DNA of 64,000 nucleotides. Origin: JAWKTT01 sp041398965. Lineage in GTDB: Bacteria; Planctomycetota; Planctomycetia; Planctomycetales; Planctomycetaceae. The notes below the pieces were generated by a model that was given only the letters and a program-made list of their open reading frames with translations, was not told where the DNA came from and searched no databases. The DNA lies in the NCBI GenBank assembly GCA_041398965.1, contig JAWKTT010000019.1, positions 34,985 through 98,984 of the forward strand. The letters are read 5' to 3'. The position numbers and the translations under genes are program-made. This document shows, piece by piece, positions 1 through 8,841 of the stretch (positions within the stretch are counted from its first letter, which is position 1; every line of letters starts with the position of its first letter).

Positions 1-130
1 AACGGACATTATTTCGTCTGTGTCAAATGAGAGTTGTCGAGAACTTGACGAATGGATGCCTTGCCGGTTCGATAAAATTCAATGTGACCGATATTGCCAC
101 TGTCAATCAGCTGCAGAGCGGAATGGCCGA

Positions 131-1120
131 TCACTTCCGGAACGGAAGGATGAGGCTGCCGACGGCGATGCCGAGCTTGCGGGTTGTGGTGAGTCGGATT
201 CGCCGCGAGTAGACGTCGTAGTTTTGACGTCGGATTTCCTGTAACAACCCGCCGTAAATGCGGAACATGGCCGACAGGATGGTACGGCCCGGTCGATGCA
301 AGTTGCGAAAAAGGTGACGCCCCCGGTCGTAGTAATGTTGTGCCCGTTCGACCTGAAACGCCATCAACTCCCGAAAGCGGTCGTCGAGCGGTCCGGTTGC
401 GAGTTCATCGCGGGTGTAATCAAAGCGTTCGAGTTCGTCAGCCGGAAGGTAGACTCGTCCCATCTGAGCATCTTCCCGGAGGTCGCGGAGGATGTTGGTC
501 AGTTGAAACGCGGTCCCACAATCGATGGCACGATCTTTTGCCTCAGCCCCGTCGTAGCCCCAAACGTGCAGACAACACAGTCCGACGGCCCCGGCGACGT
601 GATAGCAGTATTGGTTCAATTCGCCAAAGGAAGCCATCAGTCGGGGTGAAAGATCGGACTCGACCCCTTCGATCACGTCGAGCAACAACTGCACCGGAAT
701 TTGATTCCGATAGACAACGTCGGTCAAAGCCGGGAAGACGTTCGTTGATTCACCCAGCGCAGGTGATAGTTGCTGGCCGGTCGCGCTCTTGCTGTGGGCC
801 GCCAAATTGGGGAGGGTGGCACAGTCGACCCCATTGGAGGTTGGCAGTTCGAGGGGTGAGGGGGGCTCAGTTTTTGGTGCGTTTGTGTGGAATATCGAAA
901 CGACACGTTCTCGCCACTGAGTCAGGTTCACTTGGCGCCGGGCAACATCAATGGTCGTGTCGTCTCCGATGTCGTCGGTCAACCTCATGAAGGTGTAGAG
1001 GACGCACATATCCCGGAACATGCTGCGAGGGAGCGTCAGAAAGGAGAAGTAGAAGTTTCGTCCCTGACGGCGGGCCAACTGCTGGCAGTATCGAAAGGAG
1101 TCATTCAGGCTGAGGGACAT
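131..1120 (-). CDS. hpnD: Presqualene diphosphate synthase HpnD-like (squalene/phytoene synthase family)
   Basis: The 329-residue product is a trans-isoprenyl diphosphate synthase. HpnD-type enzymes condense two farnesyl diphosphates to presqualene diphosphate, the first step to squalene and hopanoids. Visible are the first Asp-rich motif (DDIGDD, about residues 48-53) and the second (NILRDLRED, about 210-218) followed by GRVYLP. It is longer than usual (about 280 residues) because of a Pro/Ser-rich insert of about 55 residues (about 78-133) between the two motifs. The start overlaps the 3' end of the upstream hpnC-like gene by 16 nt, which suggests translational coupling. The HpnC/HpnD assignment rests on gene order and family resemblance. 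A phytoene synthase role cannot be fully excluded. No hpnE is visible downstream within the window. Confidence 0.8.
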   Translation of the reverse strand: MSLSLNDSFRYCQQLARRQGRNFYFSFLTLPRSMFRDMCVLYTFMRLTDDIGDDTTIDVARRQVNLTQWRERVVSIFHTNAPKTEPPSPLELPTSNGVDCATLPNLAAHSKSATGQQLSPALGESTNVFPALTDVVYRNQIPVQLLLDVIEGVESDLSPRLMASFGELNQYCYHVAGAVGLCCLHVWGYDGAEAKDRAIDCGTAFQLTNILRDLREDAQMGRVYLPADELERFDYTRDELATGPLDDRFRELMAFQVERAQHYYDRGRHLFRNLHRPGRTILSAMFRIYGGLLQEIRRQNYDVYSRRIRLTTTRKLGIAVGSLILPFRK

Positions 1121-2166
1121 TCCTGCTCCTCTGTCGTTGGGGTCGGGGCGACTGTCGATGACTCGGCGACCCGCATCGTTGATCTGCGCCGAGTCCAGGC
1201 AGTGGCTCGACGACAGACGACACGGCCCATCAACTTCGCAAAATCCCAGCGAGTCAGCACCGGGCGAGTTTCCCAGACGCGGTAGCCGATCTGCTCGATC
1301 TTCCGCACGATCGCCAGTCCCCCTTGGGCAAAGAGTTCGATGTCGATGCGGAGCCGTCCGGGCATACGGTCGGCAAGTGGAAGCCCCCTCAGCAAATACT
1401 GTTTCGCCCGGTCGACTTCAAACTGCATTAGCAGCAGGAACGAATCATTAGTGACCCGTCGCTGCATGTCGTCGTCGGAATAGCCGTGTTGGCGTCGATC
1501 TTCAACCGGGAGGTAAACACGGCTAATGTCTGCGTCGCGGGCGACATCTTGCCAGAAATTCGCCAGTTGTAGCCCCGTGCAGATCGCGTCTGACAGTTCG
1601 CGATTTTCCAGGGTGTCGACTCCGCAGAGCGAGAGGACGATTCGCCCAACTGGATTGGCACTGCATCGACAGTAGCCCAGTAACTGGTCGAATGTTTCAT
1701 AGTGTGTGGTCGTTTGATCCGACTCGAAAGCGGAGATCAGATCGTCGAAAGGTTGCAGCGGAACCCGAAACTTTTGCACTGTTTCATGTAGGGCGACGAA
1801 CACGGGATGGCGACAACTGCCGGCGTAGCATTGATGCAGTTCATGCCGCCACCAGGCGAGCAACCTCAACGATTCTGCCGGGTCGACGACTTCGTCACCA
1901 AGATCGTCAGCCCAACGGCAGAAGGCATAGACATTCCGAAAGTGCTGTCGGAGTTCGCTGGGTAAGAGTCGGGTAACGACGGGGAAGTTCTCGTAATGCG
2001 ACTCGGCGAGCCAGCGGGTATAACTTTCGGCCTCTGCTATCGTGGGGGATGAAGCGACTCCGCTGGCCGAGTGAGACTCGGGGCCCCATTGAGCCAGTTC
2101 CTCTGCGAAATGGTAAGGGCGAAGTGCCATGACCCCCGTTCCCTTTCCTGACTCAGACGATTCCAT
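1105..2166 (-). CDS. hpnC: Hydroxysqualene synthase HpnC-like (squalene synthase family)
   Basis: This is the second squalene/phytoene synthase paralogue. HpnC converts presqualene diphosphate to hydroxysqualene. The protein has the Asp-rich motif WADDLGDE and the second motif NFWQDVARDADISRVYLP typical of the HpnC branch. The frame is open to 2343, but the conserved family start fits ATG at 2166 (353 residues) or ATG at 2130, which lies behind a G-rich stretch (GGAAAGGGAACGGGGG). Both avoid the unlikely upstream extension. It overlaps hpnD by 16 nt and follows murB by about 120 nt. The pairing of two paralogues in tandem supports squalene synthesis over carotenoid synthesis. Confidence 0.82.
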   Translation of the reverse strand: MESSESGKGTGVMALRPYHFAEELAQWGPESHSASGVASSPTIAEAESYTRWLAESHYENFPVVTRLLPSELRQHFRNVYAFCRWADDLGDEVVDPAESLRLLAWWRHELHQCYAGSCRHPVFVALHETVQKFRVPLQPFDDLISAFESDQTTTHYETFDQLLGYCRCSANPVGRIVLSLCGVDTLENRELSDAICTGLQLANFWQDVARDADISRVYLPVEDRRQHGYSDDDMQRRVTNDSFLLLMQFEVDRAKQYLLRGLPLADRMPGRLRIDIELFAQGGLAIVRKIEQIGYRVWETRPVLTRWDFAKLMGRVVCRRATAWTRRRSTMRVAESSTVAPTPTTEEQECPSA

Positions 2167-2284
2167 TCCACCGCCACGTGCCGTCAGATTCGACGCTCTG
2201 CACGACGTGTTTCGCACTCCGCAGAAGATTCCACTGTCACGGTCGCAAAATACTGCAATCAGACAGCACTCATGTTCGAGTGAG

Positions 2285-3163
2285 CTACCAGACTTGCAAC
2301 TCAAGTTCGAGTTCGACTCCGTGAGTTTCCAAAACCTTGGCACGAATCATGTCGATGAGTTGCTTCACTTCATGAGTCGTTGCCCCATCTTCTGTGACAA
2401 TGAAGTTGGCGTGCCGGTCACTCACTTCACAATGTCCAAGCCGCGTCCCCTTGAGGTTTGCCTGTTCGATCAAGGCACCGGCACTGAGTCCACGCGGATT
2501 CCGAAAGACGCAGCCAGCCGACTGGAATGCTAAAGGCTGAGCGGCTTTCTTGGTGATCCAGATGCGACGCATCTTCTGCGAAATCTGCTCGGCATCTCCC
2601 GGTTGCAGTTCAAACGATGCTTCAAGAATCACGAGTTCGTTGATGCTGCTCTCTCGATACTCGAAGGTCAGCTCTTCTTCCGTGCGGATGAATCGCTCCC
2701 CCTTCGCGGTCAACACGGTCACCGACTTCGTGTAACTGCCGATGTCCCCGCTGCGGCCTCCCGCGTTCCCTTTGAGGGCGCCGCCGATGGTCCCTGGAAT
2801 GCCGACAAGGTTTTCAAACCCTCCCAATCCCGCTTCAATGCTGCGGGAGACGACATGCGACAGCAATGCCCCTGCCCCGGCGGTCACAATGTTGCCCGAA
2901 ATCGCGACTTGTTCAAACTCAGGAGCGACCAGTCGGAGGACCACACCAGCCACTCCTTCATCGCGAATCAGGACGTTGGAACCCCCGCCGAGGACGTGAA
3001 CAGGAATCTGTTCGTCGTGACAGCAACGTACGACCTTCTGCAATTCGTCGAACGTACGAGGTTCGATGAGGAATTGAGCCGGTCCCCCGGTCTTGAGCCA
3101 GGAGTATTGATTTAACGGGACATCACGACGCGTAATGTCTTGGAAGTCGTCGAGAGAACTCAT
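2285..3163 (-). CDS. murB: UDP-N-acetylenolpyruvoylglucosamine reductase MurB
   Basis: MurB is the FAD-dependent reductase that makes UDP-N-acetylmuramic acid in the cytoplasm. Visible are the N-terminal NQYSWLKTGGPAQFLI region that binds FAD, LGGGSNVLIRD, the central GIPGTIGGALKGNAGG segment and, near the C-terminus, SAGCVFRNP (catalytic Ser/Cys region), GxRLGHCEVSDRHANFIV. The length from ATG 3163 is 292 residues, normal for the short (type II-like) MurB. The frame is open to 3208, but the extra 15 residues are not family-like. It overlaps the end of murC by 41 nt, so murC and murB are one transcription unit, and hpnC/hpnD follow on the same strand. Confidence 0.93.
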   Translation of the reverse strand: MSSLDDFQDITRRDVPLNQYSWLKTGGPAQFLIEPRTFDELQKVVRCCHDEQIPVHVLGGGSNVLIRDEGVAGVVLRLVAPEFEQVAISGNIVTAGAGALLSHVVSRSIEAGLGGFENLVGIPGTIGGALKGNAGGRSGDIGSYTKSVTVLTAKGERFIRTEEELTFEYRESSINELVILEASFELQPGDAEQISQKMRRIWITKKAAQPLAFQSAGCVFRNPRGLSAGALIEQANLKGTRLGHCEVSDRHANFIVTEDGATTHEVKQLIDMIRAKVLETHGVELELELQVW

Positions 3164-4604
3164 GGGGAATCCATTCGATAGCACCTGCGCCCAGTGTCGC
3201 AACGACATCTCCGGGTCGCGAGACAGTTTCTAGTCTCTGTGCCGCATGGTCAAGCGAGGGAAGCAGATCGGCCTGTCGTCCCATTTGTCGGAGCGTGAAA
3301 ACCAGTCGAGCCGCGGCATCGACCGCAGGGGGCGAACCAATTTCCCGAGCACGATACACCGGCAGGACACTCACTTCATCGGCCGCTGACAGCGCCACTG
3401 CAAACTCGTGCAGGAACGCACTCGTCCGGGACTCCTGGTGTGGCTCGAAGTACACCCGTAACGGTCGACGGGGAAACTGATGACGAATTGTTCTCAACAC
3501 AGCGGCGACGGCCGTCGGGTGATGGGCGTAGTCGTCGATCCAAGTTACCCCCGGCAGCAAGTCGTGGCGTTCGAGTCGACGCTTCACTCCGGGGAAGCGA
3601 GACATCGCCGAGTCGATGGTGTCGAGTTCGACCCCTTCGACCAAGGCGGCTGCGATGGCAGCCAGACCATTATGGACGTTGTGTCGTCCCGGCAGCGGGA
3701 GCGTGAAGGTACGGGGATTCGAGGCCGAAGGGAGTGCCATGTTGTCGAACATCGCAAAGTTTTCGGGACGAACGGCAACCTCGAACTGAGCCGACCATGC
3801 GAGGTCTCTCTGGGTGATGAGTTGAAGGTCCGCCTCTTCATGAGTCCCGAATGTGATGCGGCGGAGATCGAGTTCGCGGGCCGCAGTCCGTGAGACTTCT
3901 CGGGCGAGGGGGCAGTCTGCATTGACGATCAATGTCCCTCCGGGGGGGAGTCGGCGACAAAACTGGAGGAAGGCATCGGTTACTGCAGCGGCATCCGGGT
4001 AACAGTCGATGTGGTCCCACTCAATGCCGGTCATGACGATGGTTGCGGGGGACTGCTGATGGAAATGGCGTCGATATTCGCAAGACTCGACAATCAAGGG
4101 AGCCTCTCGGCCGGAGAGATCGCTACTGTGGCCATTTCGGGAGCTACCGACGATTTCACCCCCGCAAAGGAGACTGTGCCGTTGCTTTGCCTGTTGCAGA
4201 ATCCAAGAGGTAAGAGCGGTCGTGGTTGTTTTCCCGTGCGTCCCGGCGATGCAAGTGGTGACCGATTGCCGAGAGAGAGCCGCCACAATATCGGGATACG
4301 ACCACTGCGGAATGTTTCTCGCGGTCGCCTGTTGTCGAAGCGGGTGCTCGGGGGAGATGGCCGCACTGTAGAGAACCATGTCGACCGCTGGCAGCTTGAC
4401 TGCGGTTGTTTCGTCCAAATGACGCAGGCCGAGCCGCCCGAGACTTGGCGGACGTTCCGCAATCGGGCGACTATCGGCGCCAAACAGCGTCCAGTTCCGG
4501 TCGGCGAGAAGTTCGGCCAATCCCTTCATTCCCGCGCCACAAACCCCAATCAGGCAACCGGTTGCGGGATGTGAGAGGTCGGGAATCGTTGTGCTCGGGG
4601 ACAA
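3123..4604 (-). CDS. murC: UDP-N-acetylmuramate--L-alanine ligase MurC
   Basis: MurC adds L-alanine to UDP-MurNAc using ATP, the first peptide-forming step of peptidoglycan synthesis. The 493-residue protein shows the N-terminal Rossmann glycine motif (GVCGAGMKGLAELL), the ATP-binding loop AGTHGKTTTTAL (about residues 118-129), the Mur ligase central-domain ESCEYRRHF region, and the C-terminal WIDDYAHHPTAV motif. The only start giving a full N-terminus is TTG at 4604, as the next upstream in-frame codon choices run into a stop. No strong Shine-Dalgarno site precedes it. It heads the murC-murB-hpnC-hpnD unit. It is relevant because planctomycetes were long claimed to lack peptidoglycan, a view since revised. 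Confidence 0.93.
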   Translation of the reverse strand: MSPSTTIPDLSHPATGCLIGVCGAGMKGLAELLADRNWTLFGADSRPIAERPPSLGRLGLRHLDETTAVKLPAVDMVLYSAAISPEHPLRQQATARNIPQWSYPDIVAALSRQSVTTCIAGTHGKTTTTALTSWILQQAKQRHSLLCGGEIVGSSRNGHSSDLSGREAPLIVESCEYRRHFHQQSPATIVMTGIEWDHIDCYPDAAAVTDAFLQFCRRLPPGGTLIVNADCPLAREVSRTAARELDLRRITFGTHEEADLQLITQRDLAWSAQFEVAVRPENFAMFDNMALPSASNPRTFTLPLPGRHNVHNGLAAIAAALVEGVELDTIDSAMSRFPGVKRRLERHDLLPGVTWIDDYAHHPTAVAAVLRTIRHQFPRRPLRVYFEPHQESRTSAFLHEFAVALSAADEVSVLPVYRAREIGSPPAVDAAARLVFTLRQMGRQADLLPSLDHAAQRLETVSRPGDVVATLGAGAIEWIPHEFSRRLPRHYAS

Positions 4605-4981
4605 TTGAGAACTTACCGCGGGTCGAGGGAAGCGAATTCACATAGCCCGACGCTGGCAACGTCGGAACCAACCGGGTGGGACGATACCGCAACCCCCCGC
4701 CCCAACGCGAGTCGAGTTTTCCGCATATATCGCACCCTACGCCCTGTTTCACCCCCTGTCGACTTGCTTCACGCTGGGAGAGTGGGGATGTGCATGGCAT
4801 CAAGGCAAGCGGTGCCGTGTCATTGGTAATGTCACAAGTTCAGTCATTTCTCTGCGAGCATGCGACGCAGGGACCAGTTTCCTCCAATTCCTACCGAACG
4901 TCGCAACGCGAAATCAGCGTGACTTGTTGGCACGACCCTGCAACTTCGAGGCCATCCTTCGCGATCTAGCAGGTTGACAGC

Positions 4982-5105
4982 CTGTGGAAAAACGTGAGTC
5001 AGGTTTTCCCACCTGATCCGGTGTATCTTGATGACTCGGCGGAAAAACGTACGACATGGTCTTGTCAGATTGGAAAATCAGACCCACGGTCGTTCTTCAG
5101 TGGGC
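4982..5105. repeat. Dispersed MITE-like repeat, copy A
   Basis: This ~124-bp segment matches segments at 9706-9829 and 30167-30289. Shared layout: a left end like CTGTTGAAnAACGA, a hairpin GTCAGG...CCTGA(T/C), a central block with GGTG..TTGATG and CGTACGA, a second hairpin GTCAGATT...AATCAGAC, then CCACGGTCG and a right end whose reverse complement resembles the left end. Copy A is the most diverged at the left terminus. Confidence 0.7.
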
Positions 5106-5237
5106 ACTTGAGCGCAACGCGAACGGCGCGAGTGGGGTATGCCGCATCAAGTGAGCGATTTTCGAGAACAAAGAGGCAATTTCTGGTGGAACGTGAGGGG
5201 ACTGCGAAGTTTACCGGAAAATCGTGTGCCGTTTCGC

Positions 5238-5267
5238 TTGAGAGTCCGGGGTGATGTTGCTTATACT
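5238..5267 (+). promoter_or_regulatory. Sigma-70-type promoter candidate for the ribosomal cluster
   Basis: TTGAGA (5238-5243) and TATACT (5262-5267) are separated by 18 nt. Transcription would start near 5274, leaving a leader of about 175 nt before rpmJ, long enough for post-transcriptional control. It is a motif match only. Confidence 0.45.
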
Positions 5268-5449
5268 CCGACGATTCGGGTGGCCGAGGTGCGCTCTGTT
5301 TGTATGACGTGCGAATCTCGCGAGGGTGCGGTGTCGACAAGGTGAGGTGATTCTTGCCTTGTTCGCGTCGTTTCTCCTTGGGGTGTCTTGGTATTCCCCC
5401 ACGGTTTGCTGTCGGCACCTCGTGTGCCAGAATCCGACTGAGTGAGAAC

Positions 5450-5566
5450 ATGAAGGTTCGTTCGAGCGTGAAGCGTATTTGCGAAAACTGCAAGTTGGTG
5501 CGACGCAATGGGCGTGTGTATGTGATTTGCTCTGCCAATCCTCGCCATAAGCAGCGTCAGGGTTAG
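5450..5566 (+). CDS. rpmJ: 50S ribosomal protein L36
   Basis: This 38-residue protein is the smallest large-subunit protein. It carries the zinc-ribbon ligands C11, C14, C27 and H33 (CxxC...CxxxxxH), and starts MKVRSSVKRICENC like typical L36. The frame is open upstream to 5354, but ATG 5450 gives the exact family length. It is the first gene of the rpmJ-rpsM-rpsK-rpoA-rplQ cluster, matching the standard order in which rpmJ precedes rpsM. The zinc-binding (C+) form is present. Confidence 0.95.
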   Translation: MKVRSSVKRICENCKLVRRNGRVYVICSANPRHKQRQG

Positions 5567-5703
5567 TCGCTCGCTAGAATGGGGCAACTTCTGGCCCCTT
5601 GGGGCTGCTCAGGTGTTGTGGCTTCGTTCTAGTTTGTGGTTGGGTGTTTTGGTTGTCAGTTGGGTTTGTGTCTTAGAGACTTCTTTGATTTTTGAGGTTT
5701 GGA

Positions 5704-6090
5704 ATGCCCCGCGTTCTTGGTGTTGATATTCCCAATGACAAGCCGACTTACATCTCGCTGCAGTATCTGCACGGGGTGGGTCAGTATCGGGCGATTGAAA
5801 TTTGTTATCGTCTGGGTCTCGACTTGCAGCGTAAGGCTCGCGAGTTGAGTGATGACGAAATTCAACGGGTGAACGCTGCGTTAGATAACGAGTACACTGT
5901 CGAGGGACAGTTGCGTCGTCAGACGCAGGAGCATATTGCTCGTCTGCGAAACGTGCAGAGCTATCGGGGTATTCGGCATCGTCGTGGTCTTCCAGTTCGT
6001 GGTCAGCGGACTCGTACCAATGCCCGGACTCGCAAGGGTGGCAAGAAGACGGTGGCGGGGAAGAAGGGTGTGAAGGATATGAAGCACTAG
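5704..6090 (+). CDS. rpsM: 30S ribosomal protein S13
   Basis: S13 sits in the head of the small subunit and contacts S19 and the P-site tRNA. The 128-residue product begins MPRVLGVDIPNDKPTYISL, contains the helix-two-turn-helix region, and has the conserved RGIRHRRGLPVRGQRTRTNARTRKG-type C-terminal RNA-binding tail ending in Lys-rich residues. ATG 5704 matches the family start. An ATG at 5692 would add four residues without support. A GAGG lies about 10 nt upstream. It lies 137 nt after rpmJ. Confidence 0.95.
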   Translation: MPRVLGVDIPNDKPTYISLQYLHGVGQYRAIEICYRLGLDLQRKARELSDDEIQRVNAALDNEYTVEGQLRRQTQEHIARLRNVQSYRGIRHRRGLPVRGQRTRTNARTRKGGKKTVAGKKGVKDMKH

Positions 6091-6282
6091 GATGCTGGTT
6101 CCGTTTGGCTTCAATTTGTTGTGTGGGTTGCTTTCAACAAGTTGTTTGAGCTGAACTGGCTCGGGTTGTCTGGGGGTGCTTGGTTCGTGGGCGTCGAAAG
6201 TGGCGCGTTTGATTGCAGGTTGTTCTCGGCAAGAATGCGTTCTTGCTGGTCTTCGATTAGTCCTCGGAAGAGAGATTCTGGC

Positions 6283-6666
6283 GTGGCGAAGCAAAAGGTT
6301 AAGAAGAAGATTCGGCGAAATGTCACCAAGGCGATTGCGCATATTAAGGCGACATTCAATAACACCCACGTGACCATCACAGATGCGAATGGTGATGTGT
6401 TGTGTTGGGCGACTGCCGGGACGAGCGGATTTAAGGGGTCTCGTAAGAGTACTCCATTTGCAGCTCAGCGAGCCTCGGAGACCTGTGCCGATCGGGCGAA
6501 GAAATTCGGTGTGAAGGAGATGGAAATTCGGGTCAAGGGGCCAGGGTCGGGCCGTGAGAGTGCGATTACCGGTCTCCAGACGGGTGGGATAAGTATTAAG
6601 ACGATTGAAGATGTGACTCCATTGCCCCACAATGGCTGCCGTCCCCGCAAGAAGCGACGTGTCTGA
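6283..6666 (+). CDS. rpsK: 30S ribosomal protein S11
   Basis: S11 forms part of the platform of the small subunit. The frame is open from 6121, but the family start fits GTG 6283, preceded by GGAAGAGAG at 6266-6274, giving 127 residues. Conserved segments are NVTKAIAHIKATFNNTHVTITD, the WATAGTSGFKGSRKSTPFAAQ region and the C-terminal TPLPHNGCRPRKKRRV. It is followed directly by rpoA. The usual rpsD between rpsK and rpoA is absent. Confidence 0.95.
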   Translation: MAKQKVKKKIRRNVTKAIAHIKATFNNTHVTITDANGDVLCWATAGTSGFKGSRKSTPFAAQRASETCADRAKKFGVKEMEIRVKGPGSGRESAITGLQTGGISIKTIEDVTPLPHNGCRPRKKRRV

Positions 6667-6787
6667 TCTTGCCGTGCCCGGAGTCTGTGGTTGCAGGTTT
6701 CGGGGAGGGAGTTGTAGCAGTCGCGTGCTGGTGGCGTCTCAGGTTGAGTCGATCGGCTTTCATTAGGTGTCTGGCTAGGAGTTATCG

Positions 6788-7795
6788 ATGCGTATTCGTT
6801 GGCGGAATCTCGAACTTCCCAACCGTGTCGCTTTGGATCGGGCGACGGTTACGGCTAATTACGGCTGTTTCGTTGCGGAGCCTTTTGAGCGTGGTTTTGG
6901 ACATACCATTGCCAACAGCTTGCGTCGCGTGCTGTTGTCGAGTTTGGAGGGGAGCGCCATCACTCGTGCAAAAATCGCCGGCGTGCAACATGAGTTCACG
7001 ACGATTCCCGGTGTTGTCGAAGATGTGACCGATCTCTGCTTGAATCTGAAGTCGCTGGTTGTCAAGAACTACAGCACGACATCAAAAACGATTCGTATTG
7101 ATAAGCGAACACGTGGCGTGGTGACAGGCGCAGATGTGATCACAGATGATCAGGTTGTCGTCATCAATCGCGATCTCGTGATCGCCACGATGACCGATGA
7201 CGTACCGCTCAGCATTGAGCTATCGGTCGAGAATGGCCGTGGGTATGTCCCTGCAAGTGAACAATATGAAACAGGAACCGAAGTCGGGGCGATTCCACTG
7301 GATGCTGCATTTTCTCCAGTGACTCGCGTGCGTTATAAGGTTGAAGACACCCGCGTCGGACAGCGGACGAATTACGACAAGCTGACGATGGAGATCTGGA
7401 CCGACGGAACCATCACAGCCGAGTTGGCGATGGTGGAAGCTGCCAAGATTCTTCGGAAGCATCTTAATCCGTTCATCAACTACCGCGAGCCTGGTCCAGA
7501 GCTCCCACCAGAGTCGGGACTTCGTGGCATGTTGGAAGCGACCGGCTATTCGCCGATCGATCTGGAGTTGGAAGAAAAGCTGTCGCAATCTCTGGCGGAG
7601 TTGAATCTGTCGGTCCGGGCCACGAACTGCCTGGAGTCCGAAGGGATTACCAGCGTTCGCGAACTGGTCAGCCGGACGGAGGATCAGTTACTGACCGTTC
7701 GGAATTTCGGCGAGACGACACTGGTCGAAGTGAAGGAGCAATTGCAACTGATCGGGTTGCGTCTTGGAATGCGTGTTCCACAGACATCGCGTTAA
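6788..7795 (+). CDS. rpoA: DNA-directed RNA polymerase subunit alpha
   Basis: The 335-residue protein has the N-terminal dimerisation domain (FERGFGHTIANSLRRVLLSSLEGSAI near residues 37-62, a classic alpha motif) and a C-terminal domain (about 255-325: LELSVRATNCLESEGITSV, LLTVRNFGETTLVEVKEQL) that binds UP elements and activators. An AGGAG lies at about 6777-6781, 7 nt before ATG 6788. The gene sits between rpsK and rplQ as in most bacteria. Confidence 0.97.
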   Translation: MRIRWRNLELPNRVALDRATVTANYGCFVAEPFERGFGHTIANSLRRVLLSSLEGSAITRAKIAGVQHEFTTIPGVVEDVTDLCLNLKSLVVKNYSTTSKTIRIDKRTRGVVTGADVITDDQVVVINRDLVIATMTDDVPLSIELSVENGRGYVPASEQYETGTEVGAIPLDAAFSPVTRVRYKVEDTRVGQRTNYDKLTMEIWTDGTITAELAMVEAAKILRKHLNPFINYREPGPELPPESGLRGMLEATGYSPIDLELEEKLSQSLAELNLSVRATNCLESEGITSVRELVSRTEDQLLTVRNFGETTLVEVKEQLQLIGLRLGMRVPQTSR

Positions 7796-7941
7796 ATGAC
7801 AGTTTGAGTGTTGTTGTCAGTGTAACTTGTCATGGTGGATGGTCGACGGACTTTTGAGAAGGTTGACCCCGAAGGAAATAGCAGGCAGGTGTCCCAGTTG
7901 AAGTTTCGCTGGGAACAGTTCGTTTAAGGTGATCACGAGTC

Positions 7942-8589
7942 ATGAGACATAGACTACGCGGCCGTAAACTCGGTCGAAATTCTTCGCACCGTAAGGCAAT
8001 GTTTCGGAACATGGCTGTCAGCCTGATTCGGACACTCCGTTCCGATGACGATGCTCCTAACAAGCCAGCAGTTCCTGGTCGAATTGTGACGACCGTCCCG
8101 AAGGCTAAGGAACTTCGCCCGATCGTGGAGAAGTTGATCACTCTGGCCAAGAAGGCGGCACCTCATGAGGAGGCCGCAAAGGCGTTCGAGACCACTGCCG
8201 CCAAGAACTCGGCCGAGTGGAAGTCTTGGCGAGATTCTGATCAATGGCGTCAGTGGGTGGAAGCTGTCGCTCCCGCCGTCAAATGCAAGCGCCGTGCTTA
8301 CGATGCCCTGCGAGATCGTGAAGCGGTCGATATCCTTTTCTCGGAAATCGCCCCGATGTACGTGGAACGTGAAGGGGGGTACACCCGGATCGTCGAATTG
8401 CCACAACGTCGTCTTGGGGATGCTGGCAAGCAGGCGCTAGTCGAGTTTGTCGGACTCGGTGACCGCGATCGCAAGCGTAAGGCTCCAATGGTCGTCAAGT
8501 CGTCTGCACCTGCCGCAGCCCCTGCCCCGGTCGCAGTGGCACCAGCTGAAGCGCCCGTAGCCGAGACGACTGAGACTTCTGGCGAATAA
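7942..8589 (+). CDS. rplQ: 50S ribosomal protein L17, extended form
   Basis: L17 is identified by its N-terminus MRHRLRGRKLGRNSSHRKAMFRNMAVSLI and by TTVPKAKELRPIVEKLITLAK. It has 215 residues against about 120 in E. coli. There is extra sequence in the middle (about residues 80-105, containing WKSWRDSDQWRQWVEAV) and an Ala/Pro-rich tail (about 183-215). The core GGYTRIVELPQRRLGDAGKQALVEFVG is present. It is last in the cluster, before a strong terminator at 8651-8687. The tail may be disordered and lie on the ribosome surface near the tunnel exit. That is inference. Confidence 0.95.
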   Translation: MRHRLRGRKLGRNSSHRKAMFRNMAVSLIRTLRSDDDAPNKPAVPGRIVTTVPKAKELRPIVEKLITLAKKAAPHEEAAKAFETTAAKNSAEWKSWRDSDQWRQWVEAVAPAVKCKRRAYDALRDREAVDILFSEIAPMYVEREGGYTRIVELPQRRLGDAGKQALVEFVGLGDRDRKRKAPMVVKSSAPAAAPAPVAVAPAEAPVAETTETSGE

Positions 8590-8650
8590 CCTTAAGTACG
8601 ACGCGGACCTTCCCTTAGGGGAGTGAGTGACGCGAAAGATTCTCAAGAAA

Positions 8651-8687
8651 AAGGCCCTGTCAGGCTTGACCCGACAGGGCCTTTTTT
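8651..8687 (+). terminator. Rho-independent terminator after rplQ
   Basis: An 11-bp perfect stem AAGGCCCTGTC / GACAGGGCCTT (8651-8661 with 8673-8683), an 11-nt loop and a run of six T. It lies 60 nt after rplQ and closes the ribosomal cluster. Confidence 0.92.
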
Positions 8688-8841
8688 GATGGGATACCTT
8701 GATGCGAAGGACTTCTTGGCAAGGGGATGACTGTCCAGTCGGTCTCCTGTCAACGATTGCCACGCCGGGAGGGAAGGATTCGAGGTCCTTCGGCGGGTGA
8801 CGAAAGGTCCGTCAGAGATCGATTCCAGGGAAGGGAACGGA

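Larger units (their letters stand above)
4605..5449. other. Intergenic region between divergent murC and rpmJ
   Basis: These 845 nt lie between murC (leftward) and rpmJ (rightward). They hold one copy of a dispersed palindromic repeat (4982-5105) and a promoter candidate for the ribosomal cluster (5238-5267). No supported coding sequence was found. The short frames here have no family features and no good ribosome-binding sites. Confidence 0.6.

Noticed and set aside
9..134. 41-codon minus-strand frame (GTG at 134) overlapping the hpnD stop by 4 nt
   Set aside because: It lies at the window edge, has no recognisable family and its start site is weak. Coupling alone is not enough to call it.
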